From Agrobacterium leguminum (lineage in GTDB: Bacteria; Pseudomonadota; Alphaproteobacteria; Rhizobiales; Rhizobiaceae): a stretch of DNA of 64,000 nucleotides. This document shows, piece after piece, positions 8,391 through 18,261 of this stretch (positions within the stretch are counted from its first letter, which is position 1; the number at the start of each line of letters is the position of its first letter). The position numbers were made by a program, and so were the translations under genes. The stretch covers positions 62,001 to 126,000 of the forward strand of contig NZ_JADQWB010000006.1 of NCBI RefSeq assembly GCF_015704895.1. Direction: 5' to 3'. The notes under the pieces were generated by a model. That model was not told the origin of the DNA. It made no database searches and was given only the letters and a program-made list of their open reading frames with translations.

Positions 8391-10427
8391 ATGAAAACAG
8401 TCACAAGTTCGTCGCCTCTGTCACTGGATGGCCCGCAATGGGCGAGATTCCGTCAGCGGGATGAATTGCGAAAGGCGATGCTTGAACGGCGCTTCGACGA
8501 GGTGGAGCGTATACTCGCGGCGCTTGAGGCGGCATGGTGGCAGTCCGACGATCTGGCGGACGATCACTATATCCATCTTTCGACTGATACGGGCCTGTTC
8601 GACAACGCGAGCGTCGACGCGGCCCTCAGACTGGAACTGCTCGATGCCTGGAGGCAGGCATACCCGGCTTCGTATCATGCAAGGCAGGTCGCCGGCCATT
8701 ATTACTTCCGCCGGGCCTGTGACATCCGAACGGCGACCTGGGCATCGGATGTTGGGGAAGACCAGTGGGCCGCCGCCCACATGGCCTGCATAATTGCGGC
8801 AGAGCATTTGCTGAAGGCGATGGCCCTTTCCGCGCGGCCTGCTCTTGCCGCGGAAACCATGATGGAGATGAGCCAGTATCTCGGTCAGCCGGATTTCGTC
8901 GATGCGCTGTTTCTGGGCACGCCGGTTGAAAAGACGATAGCTCGCGATGAGTTGGGACCGGAGCTTTACGAAGCCGCATGCGCCCGGCTTGCCAGACACG
9001 GATTGACGCCGCCCGGTATCGTAACGGCGACGCTTCCTGCCTCGCTTCCGCCCCTGCAGCAGGGGGACGCCGAAAATCCCGGCTATTACTGGCTGCGCTA
9101 CTGCCTTTCGCTGCGGCCCCGGTGGCCGGAAATCCTGGTTTCTTACGCGCAATATTTGAGCCCGCGATGGGGTGGCGATGATGGCGAGGTTGAAAAATTC
9201 GCCAAAGGCCCCTTATGTTCCGCACTGAGCGAACAGGAGCGCAATTCCGTGCGCTGGCCCGGGGTGCAGGATGCATTGACCATCCCCGATTATCCCGAAC
9301 CCGGCGATACCCGCGAAATTGCCGCCCGGGAGAGGATTTTCAAGAATTGGCTGGCGCGGGATCTCACCGATCGCCTGCGTTTCGTTTCCCTCGGAAAATA
9401 CGCCAATTTCACTCATTATTCTCTCCAGGACGAAAAACTGGCGCACCAGCGCCATGTCGAATCCATCCGTTACTGCAAGGCGCCGGGAACCTATCCGGCC
9501 ATTGACGGCCCGTTCCGGGACTTCACCAATCTGATGCTGATCCAGCATTTCGAGGATCACGACGGCGCCTATGCAAACGTGCTGCAAACGGCCGTCCGTC
9601 GTTTTGATGAGCCGACCATGCTGACAATGGCGGCGTTCGCCTGGCAGTTCGGCATGTGGGGAATAGAGGCGAACCCGGCCATCGCCACGCAGCTGGTCGA
9701 CCGGGTTGCGCAACTCGAACCGCTCTACGAGCCCGATGAGTTCACGCCGATGCATGCCTGCCGGATGATCTGGGATGGAGGCTTCCAGCAGGAGTCGGCC
9801 TGGTTGACCCGCGCATTCGCTGAACGGCGCGTCTATTCGGCCGCGGCAAGCATGTATGATATCGCAACGGGATTCCGGCCCGATACAGACCAGCGACTGC
9901 TCGACGGCGACGAAGCGGGTCGCTGGCTTCAGCAGGCGGTCGAAGAGGGTGAACCGGTTGCGCTTTATAACTATGCCTGGCGGCTGGAAAATGTCGACAA
10001 TCTCGATCTGTCGCTCCGGGAAAATTTCGAACGGGTTCAGGAATATTACCGTGGCGCGATGGAAGGCGGCGTGGATATGTCCCTCATTCGACTGGCGAGC
10101 GTTGATCGCAGGCACGGCACTGCGGAGGAAAAACAGCAGGCCGTCGCCAATATGAAATCCCTCATCGACTATCATGACGACCACATTGCCGGAGAGGCTT
10201 ATGGTCAGGTCGTTCTCGCCTATAAATACGGCGATGGCGTTCCCAAAAGCGAGTTTATCGCCATGCAATGGTTCGACCGTTACAAGGAACTCTTCCCCGA
10301 TCATTCGTCACTGGAGTGGATGGAAACGCAAGTTTATGGATCGAGCGGATTGCAGATGGCCGGGCGGGCGTTGAAGGCCTTCTTCCTCGGCAAGAAACTT
10401 TCAAGCGACCATCTCCCACCGAAATAA
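8391..10427 (+). CDS. Large DUF4034-like protein with Sel1-like C-terminal repeats
   Basis: A 678-residue soluble protein. GAGGAG lies upstream of the ATG. The N-terminus (about residues 20-180, with LRKAMLERRFDEVERILAAL and HARQVAGHYYFRRACDIR) resembles the DUF4034 domain, a helical domain of unknown function. The C-terminal third has Sel1/TPR-like helical pairs (for example AYGQVVLAYKYGDGVPKSEF). No signal peptide is seen. Helical repeat proteins of this sort usually scaffold other proteins. It is followed 8 bp later by an M48 peptidase, so a functional pair is likely. The domain name is from memory of pattern. Confidence 0.8.
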   Translation: MKTVTSSSPLSLDGPQWARFRQRDELRKAMLERRFDEVERILAALEAAWWQSDDLADDHYIHLSTDTGLFDNASVDAALRLELLDAWRQAYPASYHARQVAGHYYFRRACDIRTATWASDVGEDQWAAAHMACIIAAEHLLKAMALSARPALAAETMMEMSQYLGQPDFVDALFLGTPVEKTIARDELGPELYEAACARLARHGLTPPGIVTATLPASLPPLQQGDAENPGYYWLRYCLSLRPRWPEILVSYAQYLSPRWGGDDGEVEKFAKGPLCSALSEQERNSVRWPGVQDALTIPDYPEPGDTREIAARERIFKNWLARDLTDRLRFVSLGKYANFTHYSLQDEKLAHQRHVESIRYCKAPGTYPAIDGPFRDFTNLMLIQHFEDHDGAYANVLQTAVRRFDEPTMLTMAAFAWQFGMWGIEANPAIATQLVDRVAQLEPLYEPDEFTPMHACRMIWDGGFQQESAWLTRAFAERRVYSAAASMYDIATGFRPDTDQRLLDGDEAGRWLQQAVEEGEPVALYNYAWRLENVDNLDLSLRENFERVQEYYRGAMEGGVDMSLIRLASVDRRHGTAEEKQQAVANMKSLIDYHDDHIAGEAYGQVVLAYKYGDGVPKSEFIAMQWFDRYKELFPDHSSLEWMETQVYGSSGLQMAGRALKAFFLGKKLSSDHLPPK

Positions 10428-10435
10428 GCGTCGGC

Positions 10436-12325
10436 ATGGCGAGCCCCCTCCAGTCACCGCGCGAAGGCAGATGGCGAGCCCTGGCCTGGCTCGCCTTTGG
10501 CGACATGTTCCTGTTGGCAAGCGGCCTTGCGCTGATCCTGTCGCCTCTTTTGCTTGTGTTGCTGGTGCCTTCGCGGCTTCTGCTGGTGCTTCTTGCCTTG
10601 CCGGCGCTGTCATGGGTCTTTTACGGGCTGATGGTCCTGCGAGCCTATGCGGCAGTGCCGCCCCCACCGGTTTCGGATGGAATATTGCTGGAGGCCGACA
10701 GGGTTCCCGCTTTTGCCGAAGAGCTTGAACGGCTGCGCCTCGCCTGCGATGCGCCAGCCTTCACGGCCGTCTATATCAATGCAGAGCTTAACGCGTCCAT
10801 CTATCAGACAGGCTCCCGTGGCGGCCAGCCGAGGCATGTTCTGGTACTCGGCCTGCCGCTTCTCGCCCTGTTGACGGGACGGCAGGCCGCGACCGTCATC
10901 GCGCATGAATACGCCCATATTTCCCGGTTGCACGGTCATTTCGCGCGCTGGGCCTATGTGGCTCGCCAACGCTGGGCGGCGCTCGGTAAATTGCACGAGC
11001 GCAATCACCGGCTGGTCACCGCGCCGCTCAGATTGTTTCTTGCCTGGTATGTACCGCGCATGATGCGCGAGACGCTGGAGTTTTCCCGTCGCTGTGAGGC
11101 GGTTGCCGATGCGCGGGCGATTACGGTCTGCGGCGCCGACATCGCATTTGAGACGGAAATCGCTCTCACATTGCGGCAAAGAGCCCTGTCCAGCCAATTC
11201 TGGCCGGATATGTTTGCTGGGGCAGACAAGGATGACATCTCGCAGGCGCGACCCTTCGCCCTGATGTTGGCGGAGCCGGAGAACAGCCGCCCGCGAGATG
11301 GCGCGCAGGCGGCCGTCTGGCTGCATGAAGACCTCTGCCAGAAACCCGATAGTCATGGCACCCATCCCGTTTTGTCGGAGCGCATTGCCGCGACGGGGTT
11401 TGATCCGGCAGGCCCGCTTCCCGATCATCTGCCCTGGCGTCTCGAAGAGACTTCCGCTGCCACGGAATGGTTGGGGGAAGAAGCCCCCGGCATCGCTGCA
11501 CGGCTTGATGCAGACTGGCGCGACAACGCCGCACGAGGCTGGCAGGACGCAAAAGACTGGCATATCCGTCAGCGCAGCGACTTCTCAAGGCTCCTGCAGC
11601 GTCGCGAACAACAGATGTTCGACGAGCGGGACTGGCTGCAACTGGCGCTGCTTTCAGAGAAATTCGATCCGTCAGGCATGCTTCGCGCCGAGGCGATCGC
11701 GGAAGGATTGCGGTATTCGCCTGAAGAGACGACGCTTCTACAGCTACGGGCAGAGGATATGGAGAAAGCCGGAGACATACACGGAGCAATGTCCTTGTGG
11801 CACCGTATCGGCCGGAATCCCTCTTTCTCCAGGTATAGGCTCCATCGCCACCTCTGCGAACTCTGCCTGCGGGTGGGAGACAGGCCGGCGGCGGAGCAGC
11901 ATCGGCAGATCGCCGACCGTCTGTGGACGAGCGAAGATGCCGTCCGATCCGCCGCCAACCATACCGGTCTCCATCCTCACGGGTTGGAAGCATCCGAACT
12001 CGCCTTGCTGCAAGGCACGCTTCATCCGCTGTTTCAGCATGCACACGCCATCTGGCTCTGCCGCGACACGCCGCCCGGTGCGCCGGACCCGACACGATGG
12101 TTCCTTTATGTGCAGGCCTATAACGGCTGGTTCATGCGCCTCATCGGCAAATTGACCGGCGAGGAGGACAGGAACGCTTCCGCCTGCAAGCGGCTGTTTG
12201 AGCGTTTGCAGGCGCGGCTGCATCTTCATCTGCAGCTTCGTTTTATCGGGCCGAACGATCCAGTCCCGGCCCATTGCAGGCACGATAGCCTGATTGCCCG
12301 AGCGGGCACGGCCGTGGTCGCGTAG
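10436..12325 (+). CDS. M48-family membrane zinc metallopeptidase with helical-repeat C-terminus
   Basis: A 629-residue protein. The start at 10436 lies 8 bp after the previous stop; the longer frame from 10268 overlaps the upstream gene and is rejected. Two hydrophobic segments occupy about residues 20-70. The zinc motif HEYAH is near residue 157 and the third-ligand motif EAVADARA about 65 residues later, both as in M48 (HtpX/Ste24) peptidases. The remaining 350 residues are TPR-like helices. M48 enzymes cut membrane or misfolded envelope proteins. The large C-terminal domain is unusual for HtpX and may select substrates. It forms a tight pair with the DUF4034-like gene. Confidence 0.88.
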   Translation: MASPLQSPREGRWRALAWLAFGDMFLLASGLALILSPLLLVLLVPSRLLLVLLALPALSWVFYGLMVLRAYAAVPPPPVSDGILLEADRVPAFAEELERLRLACDAPAFTAVYINAELNASIYQTGSRGGQPRHVLVLGLPLLALLTGRQAATVIAHEYAHISRLHGHFARWAYVARQRWAALGKLHERNHRLVTAPLRLFLAWYVPRMMRETLEFSRRCEAVADARAITVCGADIAFETEIALTLRQRALSSQFWPDMFAGADKDDISQARPFALMLAEPENSRPRDGAQAAVWLHEDLCQKPDSHGTHPVLSERIAATGFDPAGPLPDHLPWRLEETSAATEWLGEEAPGIAARLDADWRDNAARGWQDAKDWHIRQRSDFSRLLQRREQQMFDERDWLQLALLSEKFDPSGMLRAEAIAEGLRYSPEETTLLQLRAEDMEKAGDIHGAMSLWHRIGRNPSFSRYRLHRHLCELCLRVGDRPAAEQHRQIADRLWTSEDAVRSAANHTGLHPHGLEASELALLQGTLHPLFQHAHAIWLCRDTPPGAPDPTRWFLYVQAYNGWFMRLIGKLTGEEDRNASACKRLFERLQARLHLHLQLRFIGPNDPVPAHCRHDSLIARAGTAVVA

Positions 12326-12654
12326 GTTACAGGCTTGAATAACGGCGCCGGCTGCTGCCAGGCTTGAAAACGATGCTCGAACCGGTCTGCGGCGCGGCGA
12401 ATTGTCAGCACTTGCCTATCCCGGGTAACACTTCATTTAGTGATTTTGTGAAATCTAAAATACGCAGGTTCCAAGGTTTCATCGGCGGAGCCGGTAGAAC
12501 AAGCGGACCCATGACGACCCGCCCGGCGGCGGCTCGAAAAAGGCATCCGCTTGTCGCCCTATGAGGAGGGGCAACAGCTACCCGCGATGTTTCATTATAT
12601 ATTCCCCGGCCTCCTGAGAGGGCGGCTGGAGGAGTGCTTGCCTTGAGGCCATTC
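12326..12654. other. Intergenic region without a supported gene
   Basis: About 330 bp between the M48 peptidase and the chemoreceptor. Short open frames here lack ribosome sites and plausible composition. It presumably holds the chemoreceptor promoter. I see no convincing terminator, RNA gene or operator. Confidence 0.5.
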
Positions 12655-14598
12655 ATGTCTTTCCTGAACAATACCAAGATAAAAACGAAGGTCGTTTTTG
12701 TCATCTCGTTGATGAGCCTGATGTCGCTTTCCGGAATAAGCTACGTCAGCCTGCAATATAAAGGCACCGACAGCGTCTACAGCGATTTCATCGGCCATGA
12801 GGCCCTTGCTGCGGTTCTGAACGCCAGAACTAGCGGAAACCTCAACGCACTCGGCATGCAGATGCTTCGCGCCAGCCTTAACGACCCGGCCAGCGCTGAT
12901 TTCGAAGCTGCCGTCAAAACCTTCAGAGCCGACCGTAAGCAGCTCGAGGAACGCCAGAACAAGATCATGGAACTGGTGCCGGCGCGCACGGATGCCGCCC
13001 GTGATATCCTTAAGGGTGTTGTCGAAGTCGAGGAGATCGGCAATCAGGTCATCGCCCTCATGCAGGCAGGGCAACGCGCCGAAGCGCAGCAGATGGCGCT
13101 CAATGTGCTTCGGAAAATTGCCGAAGTCTCGCCAAAGATCAGTGCCGGCAATGAGCAGCTCATCCAGGTGATGAATGAGGGGAGAGAACGCCTTACAGCC
13201 AGCACCAATACGACGATCTGGACGGGCCTGATTACGCTTGCGCTCGTTTCGCTGGCCGTGATCGCACTTGGCCTGCTTATTTCTTCCCGGGGCATCACCA
13301 CCCCGATTGCGCGGCTTCGCGCGCGCATGGAATCGCTCGCGGCCGGTGATACGGCAAGCGAAATTTCTGGAATGGATCGCAGGGATGAAGTCGGCCAGAT
13401 GGCCGCTGCGGTTCAGGCGTTTCGCGAAAGCGCAATCGAACGCCTCCGGCTTGAGAATGAAACGGAGGCCAACCGGTCGACTTCGGAAAAGGACCGGATC
13501 GAGCGCGAGAAACAGAAGGCCAGGGAAGCTGCCGACGTGCAGTTTGCCGTCGACAATCTTGCCACGGCCCTTTCGAAGATCGCCCAGGGCGACGTTACTT
13601 ACCGGATCGTTCAGCCGTTCGTCTCCGGTCTTGACGGTATCCGCGGCGATTTCAACCGGGCTGCGGAACAGTTGCAGTCGACCTTGAGCCAGGTGGCGCA
13701 GAACGCGCGCGGCATCGACGCCGGCGCCAATGAGATAAGGTCTGCGGCGGACGATCTGGCGAGACGCACGGAGCAGCAGGCTGCCGCCGTTGAAGAGACT
13801 GCGGCTGCGCTGGAAGAGATCACCACGACGGTGAAGGACGCCACGAAGCGGGCGCAGGAAGCGGGTCACCTCGTCGGCCGTGCAAAAGTCGGCGCTGAAA
13901 AATCCGGAGAGGTGGTGCAGCAGGCCGTCGCTGCAATGGAGCAGATAGCGACATCCGCCAATGAGATTTCCAACATCATCGGCGTGATCGACGAGATCGC
14001 ATTCCAGACCAACCTTCTGGCGCTGAATGCGGGCGTGGAAGCTGCCCGTGCGGGTGAGGCGGGCAAGGGCTTTGCCGTCGTCGCGCAGGAGGTTCGCGAA
14101 CTGGCGCAGCGCTCCGCCGGTGCGGCCAAGGAGATCAAGAACCTGATCACGACATCCAACGGTCAGGTTCAGCAGGGCGTGCAGCTGGTTGGTGAAACCG
14201 GCAAGGCGCTGGAACTGATCGTGACGGAGGTGCAGGAAATCAACCGGCACGTCGCCGCCATTGCGGAATCGGCACAGGAGCAATCCTCCGGTCTTCAGCA
14301 GATCAATACGGCCGTGAACCAGATGGATCAGGACACCCAGAAGAACGCCGCCATGGTGGAGGAAAGCACCGCCGCCAGCCACGGGCTTGCACGCGAGGCG
14401 TCTTCGCTCAACGGGCTGATCGCGCAGTTCAAACTGTCCGAAGGCGGTTATGGCGAGGCTTCTGTCCCCGTGCGCACGGCATCGGTCGCCGACAGACCCG
14501 CAGCGTCTCCCGCGCGTGCGCTTGGCGGCAGGATAAGGGCGGCGTTTTCAGGCAATGCCGCGTTGAATACCTCCCCCGACAACTGGGAGGAGTTTTGA
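12655..14598 (+). CDS. Methyl-accepting chemotaxis protein ending in the NWEEF pentapeptide
   Basis: A 647-residue transmembrane chemoreceptor. The first membrane helix spans about residues 10-30, a helical periplasmic sensor region follows to about 190, then a second membrane helix, HAMP domain and long coiled-coil signalling domain with the tip motif EIAFQTNLLALNAGVEAARAG. The protein ends NWEEF, the C-terminal pentapeptide type that tethers CheR/CheB. The ATG at 12655 with TTGAGG upstream is preferred to the GTG at 12634. The ligand is unknown. It is adjacent to, and co-oriented with, sulfur-scavenging genes but separated from them by a terminator. Confidence 0.95.
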   Translation: MSFLNNTKIKTKVVFVISLMSLMSLSGISYVSLQYKGTDSVYSDFIGHEALAAVLNARTSGNLNALGMQMLRASLNDPASADFEAAVKTFRADRKQLEERQNKIMELVPARTDAARDILKGVVEVEEIGNQVIALMQAGQRAEAQQMALNVLRKIAEVSPKISAGNEQLIQVMNEGRERLTASTNTTIWTGLITLALVSLAVIALGLLISSRGITTPIARLRARMESLAAGDTASEISGMDRRDEVGQMAAAVQAFRESAIERLRLENETEANRSTSEKDRIEREKQKAREAADVQFAVDNLATALSKIAQGDVTYRIVQPFVSGLDGIRGDFNRAAEQLQSTLSQVAQNARGIDAGANEIRSAADDLARRTEQQAAAVEETAAALEEITTTVKDATKRAQEAGHLVGRAKVGAEKSGEVVQQAVAAMEQIATSANEISNIIGVIDEIAFQTNLLALNAGVEAARAGEAGKGFAVVAQEVRELAQRSAGAAKEIKNLITTSNGQVQQGVQLVGETGKALELIVTEVQEINRHVAAIAESAQEQSSGLQQINTAVNQMDQDTQKNAAMVEESTAASHGLAREASSLNGLIAQFKLSEGGYGEASVPVRTASVADRPAASPARALGGRIRAAFSGNAALNTSPDNWEEF

Positions 14599-14660
14599 TC
14601 CTTGCCCTGCCTTTACGGCGCACTCGGTTGAGGCGCTGAAAGCATCGCTCTAAATATTGG

Positions 14661-14695
14661 CACCGGGGATCGGAGATCCCCGGTGTCCTGCTTTT
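14661..14695 (+). terminator. Terminator after the chemoreceptor gene
   Basis: A perfect 11-bp stem (CACCGGGGATC at 14661-14671, GATCCCCGGTG at 14675-14685) with a 3-nt loop is followed within seven bases by TTTT. It lies 62 bp past the chemoreceptor stop. The T-tract is short and offset, so efficiency is uncertain. Confidence 0.6.
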
Positions 14696-14893
14696 GGGCG
14701 ATATCCGCCCGTTGAGGGCATGAGCGGCTTTCCCCTTCGGCACTTGCAGCGACCGCCTTGCCCCGTGTGAAACAGTCGGCGCTTTGGCCCAAATACGCGA
14801 AAGCATTTCTCAAAATATGCGGCTTTTGGAATGAGCGTCTTTGATAGCCTATTAAAAACATAGAAAATACACAAAAAAGAAGGGCGAACGGAT

Positions 14894-15484
14894 ATGAAGA
14901 TCCTTGGCATTTCCGGTAGTGTGAAGCGGCCATCCCGCACGGCGCATGTTGTTGAACGAATTGTTGCCGCGATCGGGCGGACGGCGAAGGTTGAAACCGA
15001 CCTCATCGATCTTGCCGATGCCGCCCCGGTTCTATTTCGGGCATTGCGCGCAGATGAGCTCGACGAGGCCGGGCGTGCAATTGTCGATGCCGTCGAGGCT
15101 GCCGATGTGCTCGTCGTCGGTTCGCCGGTCTATCGCGCCTCCTATACGGGCGCGCTCAAGCATTTATTCGATCTCGTCGATTTCCGTGCCCTGCAGGGTC
15201 GGCGCGTGATCCTTGCCGCGACCGGCGGCTCGCCGCTGCATGGCCTGATGCTGGAACACCAGTTCCGTCCGCTGTTCGGCTTCTTCGGCGCTGTTACCAT
15301 GCCGACCACGGTTTATGCCGTCGAGGCGGATTTTACCGGATACACGCTTTCAAACCCGGCCGTCGAAGCGCGCATTGAGCGCGCCGTCGCCGATCTGTTC
15401 GAGCTTCTGCCCGCCAAAGCGCTTGGCGGCGGCGATCACCATCCGACCCTTTCCGTCGTTTCACGCGAAGCGGCTGCCAACTGA
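14894..15484 (+). CDS. msuE: NAD(P)H-dependent FMN reductase, MsuE-like
   Basis: A 196-residue flavodoxin-fold FMN reductase. The N-terminal FMN-phosphate loop is ISGSVKRPSRT and the family motif is VVGSPVYRASYTGALKHLFD. MsuE-type enzymes supply reduced FMN to two-component monooxygenases that release sulfur from sulfonates and sulfones. Only 22 bp separate it from sfnG, its expected partner. The AT-rich region upstream is probably the promoter; no specific activator site was identified. Confidence 0.9.
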   Translation: MKILGISGSVKRPSRTAHVVERIVAAIGRTAKVETDLIDLADAAPVLFRALRADELDEAGRAIVDAVEAADVLVVGSPVYRASYTGALKHLFDLVDFRALQGRRVILAATGGSPLHGLMLEHQFRPLFGFFGAVTMPTTVYAVEADFTGYTLSNPAVEARIERAVADLFELLPAKALGGGDHHPTLSVVSREAAAN

Positions 15485-15506
15485 GATTGCAAGAGAGGAA
15501 TTTATC

Positions 15507-16610
15507 ATGACCGCACGCACAGCCGAGCCCGTTAAATTCGCCTATTGGGTTCCGAATGTTTCCGGTGGCCTCGTCATCTCGAATATCGAGCAACGCACCA
15601 GCTGGACCATCGACTATAACCGCAAGCTCGCGCAGATCGCGGAAGCGAGCGGTTTTGACTATGCGCTGAGCCAGATTCGATTCACGGCCGGTTACGGCGC
15701 CGAGTTCCAGCATGAATCCGTGTCTTTCAGCCATTCCCTGCTGGAGTCGACAAAGACGCTGAAGGTCATTGCTGCCATTCTGCCTGGGCCGTGGAACCCG
15801 GCGCTCGCTGCAAAACAGATCGCCACGATTAACCACCTCACCAATGGCCGCGTTGCGGTCAACATTGTCAGCGGCTGGTTTCGCGGCGAGTTCCATGCCA
15901 TTGGCGAACCGTGGCTCGACCACGACGAGCGCTATCGCCGCTCGGAGGAGTTCATCCGTGCATTGCGCGGCATCTGGACGGAAGACAGCTTCACCTTCCG
16001 CGGCGATTTCTATCGCTTCAACAATTATTCCCTGAAGCCGAAGCCGATCGATCCGCAGCCTGAAATCTTTCAGGGCGGTTCTTCGCGCGCAGCCCGCGAT
16101 ATGGCGGCCCGCGTTTCCGACTGGTATTTCACCAACGGTAACACCCCGGAAGAGATCGCAAGGCAGGTCGATGACATCCGTGCCAAGGCGGCTGAGAACA
16201 ATCATTCGGTCAAGGTCGGCGTAAATGCCTTCGCCATCGTGCGTGAGACGGAAGAAGAGGCAAAGGCCGTGCTTGCCGAAATCATCGAGAAGGCCAATCC
16301 GGAAGCGGTCAACGCTTTTGGCCATGAGGTGAAGAATGCCGGTAAGGCCTCCCCGGAAGGAGAGGGCAACTGGGCGAAATCCAGCTTCGAGGATCTCGTT
16401 CAGTACAATGACGGTTTCCGCTCAAACCTCATCGGCACCCCCCAACAGGTGGCGGAGCGCATCGTGCGCCTGAAGCGCGCCGGCGCCGATCTCATCCTGC
16501 TCGGTTTCCTGCATTTCCAGGAGGAGGTCGAGTATTTCGGCAAGCACGTCATTCCGCTGGTGCGCGCACTCGAAGAGGCCGAGGAAAGCGCGGCGATTGC
16601 GGCCGAATAA
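15507..16610 (+). CDS. sfnG: Dimethylsulfone monooxygenase SfnG
   Basis: A 367-residue luciferase-like FMNH2-dependent monooxygenase. AGAGAGGAA precedes the ATG at 15507; the frame is open further upstream but overlaps msuE. It starts with the SfnG-type KFAYWVPNVSGGLVISNIEQ and contains INHLTNGRVAVNIVSGWF, as in SsuD/SfnG/MsuD enzymes. SfnG oxidises dimethylsulfone to methanesulfinate. With msuE upstream this forms a complete reductase/oxygenase pair for sulfur scavenging, presumably switched on by sulfate limitation. Confidence 0.92.
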   Translation: MTARTAEPVKFAYWVPNVSGGLVISNIEQRTSWTIDYNRKLAQIAEASGFDYALSQIRFTAGYGAEFQHESVSFSHSLLESTKTLKVIAAILPGPWNPALAAKQIATINHLTNGRVAVNIVSGWFRGEFHAIGEPWLDHDERYRRSEEFIRALRGIWTEDSFTFRGDFYRFNNYSLKPKPIDPQPEIFQGGSSRAARDMAARVSDWYFTNGNTPEEIARQVDDIRAKAAENNHSVKVGVNAFAIVRETEEEAKAVLAEIIEKANPEAVNAFGHEVKNAGKASPEGEGNWAKSSFEDLVQYNDGFRSNLIGTPQQVAERIVRLKRAGADLILLGFLHFQEEVEYFGKHVIPLVRALEEAEESAAIAAE

Positions 16611-16628
16611 CGCAGACAGAACAGGTGG

Positions 16629-16647
16629 AGCGGCGGCCTTCGCCGCT
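16629..16647 (+). terminator. Stem-loop after sfnG
   Basis: AGCGGCG (16629-16635) and CGCCGCT (16641-16647) form a 7-bp stem with a 5-nt loop 18 bp after the sfnG stop. There is no T-tract, so it may be an RNA-stabilising or Rho-assisted element. Confidence 0.35.
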
Positions 16648-16793
16648 GATCCGCCGAAAGCGCCGCAGCCGGACCGGACGGGACACATGCGTTCGAACCT
16701 GCGTGGCCTGACGCGCATCGCTGTGAACTTTTCATCCCGGCTGCTAAAATTGGACGTTATTCGGGGTGTGCCGCCGAGATCGCGTGAGTTGAA

Positions 16794-18221
16794 ATGTCAG
16801 TGAGCCGGAAGAATGCCATTGTCGCCATCATAGGCGGTGGATTTAGCGGGGCAGCGATTGCCCTTCATCTCCATCGAGCCGCTGGGGCGTTCGAAAATGT
16901 GCGGATCGTCGTGTTCGAGCCGAGAGCGGCATTGGGTGCGGGGCTTGCCTATTCCACGCCGGAGCCGGCCAACCGGATCAACGTGCCGGCCGGGCGCATG
17001 ACGCTTTATCCTGATGATCCGGATAATTTCCTCCACTATCTCGACAGGTCGAATGCCCTGGCGGGCGATGAGGCAGCGGTGTTGCCCGACGGGCAGGCCT
17101 ATCCGCAACGCAGGGTCTTCGGCGCCTATGTCGCGGCCGAGATCGCGCCCCTGCTGGATGCGGGCATTGTTGAGCACAGGCGCAGCACGGTGGAACATGT
17201 GGCCCGCCATGATGATGGCTGGGAGTTGCAAACCGCAGACGGCGATAGCCATTTCGCGGACATCGTGGTGGTTGCGACAAGCCATCCGCCGCCGGCGCTT
17301 CCGCAGGTGTTGAAACCGCTTGCCGGTCATCCGAAACTGGTGGCGGACTTGAATGCGGACGCCGCGCTGGAAAATATCGCCGCGGGTGACCGCATTCTGA
17401 TCGTCGGCAATGGCTTGACCGCGGCTGATGCCTTTGCCGCGCTCCACCGGCGCGGCCATCATGCGCGGGTCGTTTCGCTGTCGCGCCGCGGCTTGCGGTC
17501 GCGTGGCCATCCGGCCTTGCCGCAGGAACCCTACGGCGATTTTGTCGATCCGCCGTCCAAAAGCGCGTCGGAACTATTGCGGCGGATTCGAGAGGCTGTG
17601 CGAGTGTCGCAAGCGGGCGGTGCGAGCTGGCATGGCGTTCTGGACGCCGTTCGCCTGCAGGGACGCGACATATGGCGGAACCTCCCGCTGATCGAAAAGC
17701 GCAGGGTGGTGCGGTGGCTGCGGCCCTTCTGGGACGCGCACCGGTTCAGGATCGCGCCGCAGGTGGAGAGACTTCTGGATGAGGCCATAATTTCGGGCCA
17801 ATTACAGATCACCGCCGGGTCGCTTGTGTCCGCAAAGGCTGGCGAAGACGGTTCGCTGCATGTCGATCTGCGGTTTCGTGGCAAAAGGGACATCGCGCGG
17901 CTCGACGTCGATGCAATCGTCGTGACGACCGGTCCCGCCCATGGTGGAATTCTGAAATCGCAGGCTTTTCTTTCCGGTCTGGAGCAGGCGGGTTTTCTGA
18001 CCTTTTGCCCCACGGGGCTGGGCATCCACTGCGACGAGCGATCCCGCGCCATCGACAGCCGCGGCCAGGCCATTGAAACGCTGCTGATCGGCGGCCCGCT
18101 GGCGCGCGGAACCTTCGGTGAGCTGATGGGCCTGCCCCAGGTGACCGAGCACGCGATCTTCATTGCCGGAGAAATCGCACGGAGCCTTGCGCCAGCGACG
18201 AGCAGTCCGGCCCCGGTTTGA
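16794..18221 (+). CDS. FAD/NAD(P)-binding protein (NAD_binding_9 type)
   Basis: A 475-residue flavoprotein. The N-terminal dinucleotide-binding motif is AIIGGGFSGAAIALHL (about residues 10-25) and a second nucleotide-binding motif is ILIVGNGLTAADAFAAL (about 200). This is the layout of the FAD-NAD(P)-binding family found beside sulfur and siderophore oxygenases. The reaction is unknown; it may be a reductase or N/S-monooxygenase. It is co-oriented with msuE/sfnG but 183 bp downstream of sfnG behind a stem-loop. The gene is convergent with the giant repeat-protein gene. Confidence 0.88.
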   Translation: MSVSRKNAIVAIIGGGFSGAAIALHLHRAAGAFENVRIVVFEPRAALGAGLAYSTPEPANRINVPAGRMTLYPDDPDNFLHYLDRSNALAGDEAAVLPDGQAYPQRRVFGAYVAAEIAPLLDAGIVEHRRSTVEHVARHDDGWELQTADGDSHFADIVVVATSHPPPALPQVLKPLAGHPKLVADLNADAALENIAAGDRILIVGNGLTAADAFAALHRRGHHARVVSLSRRGLRSRGHPALPQEPYGDFVDPPSKSASELLRRIREAVRVSQAGGASWHGVLDAVRLQGRDIWRNLPLIEKRRVVRWLRPFWDAHRFRIAPQVERLLDEAIISGQLQITAGSLVSAKAGEDGSLHVDLRFRGKRDIARLDVDAIVVTTGPAHGGILKSQAFLSGLEQAGFLTFCPTGLGIHCDERSRAIDSRGQAIETLLIGGPLARGTFGELMGLPQVTEHAIFIAGEIARSLAPATSSPAPV

Positions 18222-18261
18222 ACGCACACTGGCGCGGCGTTGATGAGCCGGCGAAATAGCG

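Noticed and set aside
14599..14893. Sigma-54 promoter for the msuE-sfnG unit, as in some pseudomonads.
   Set aside because: No TGGCAC-N5-TTGC-type element was seen; the AT-rich upstream region looks more like an ordinary promoter.
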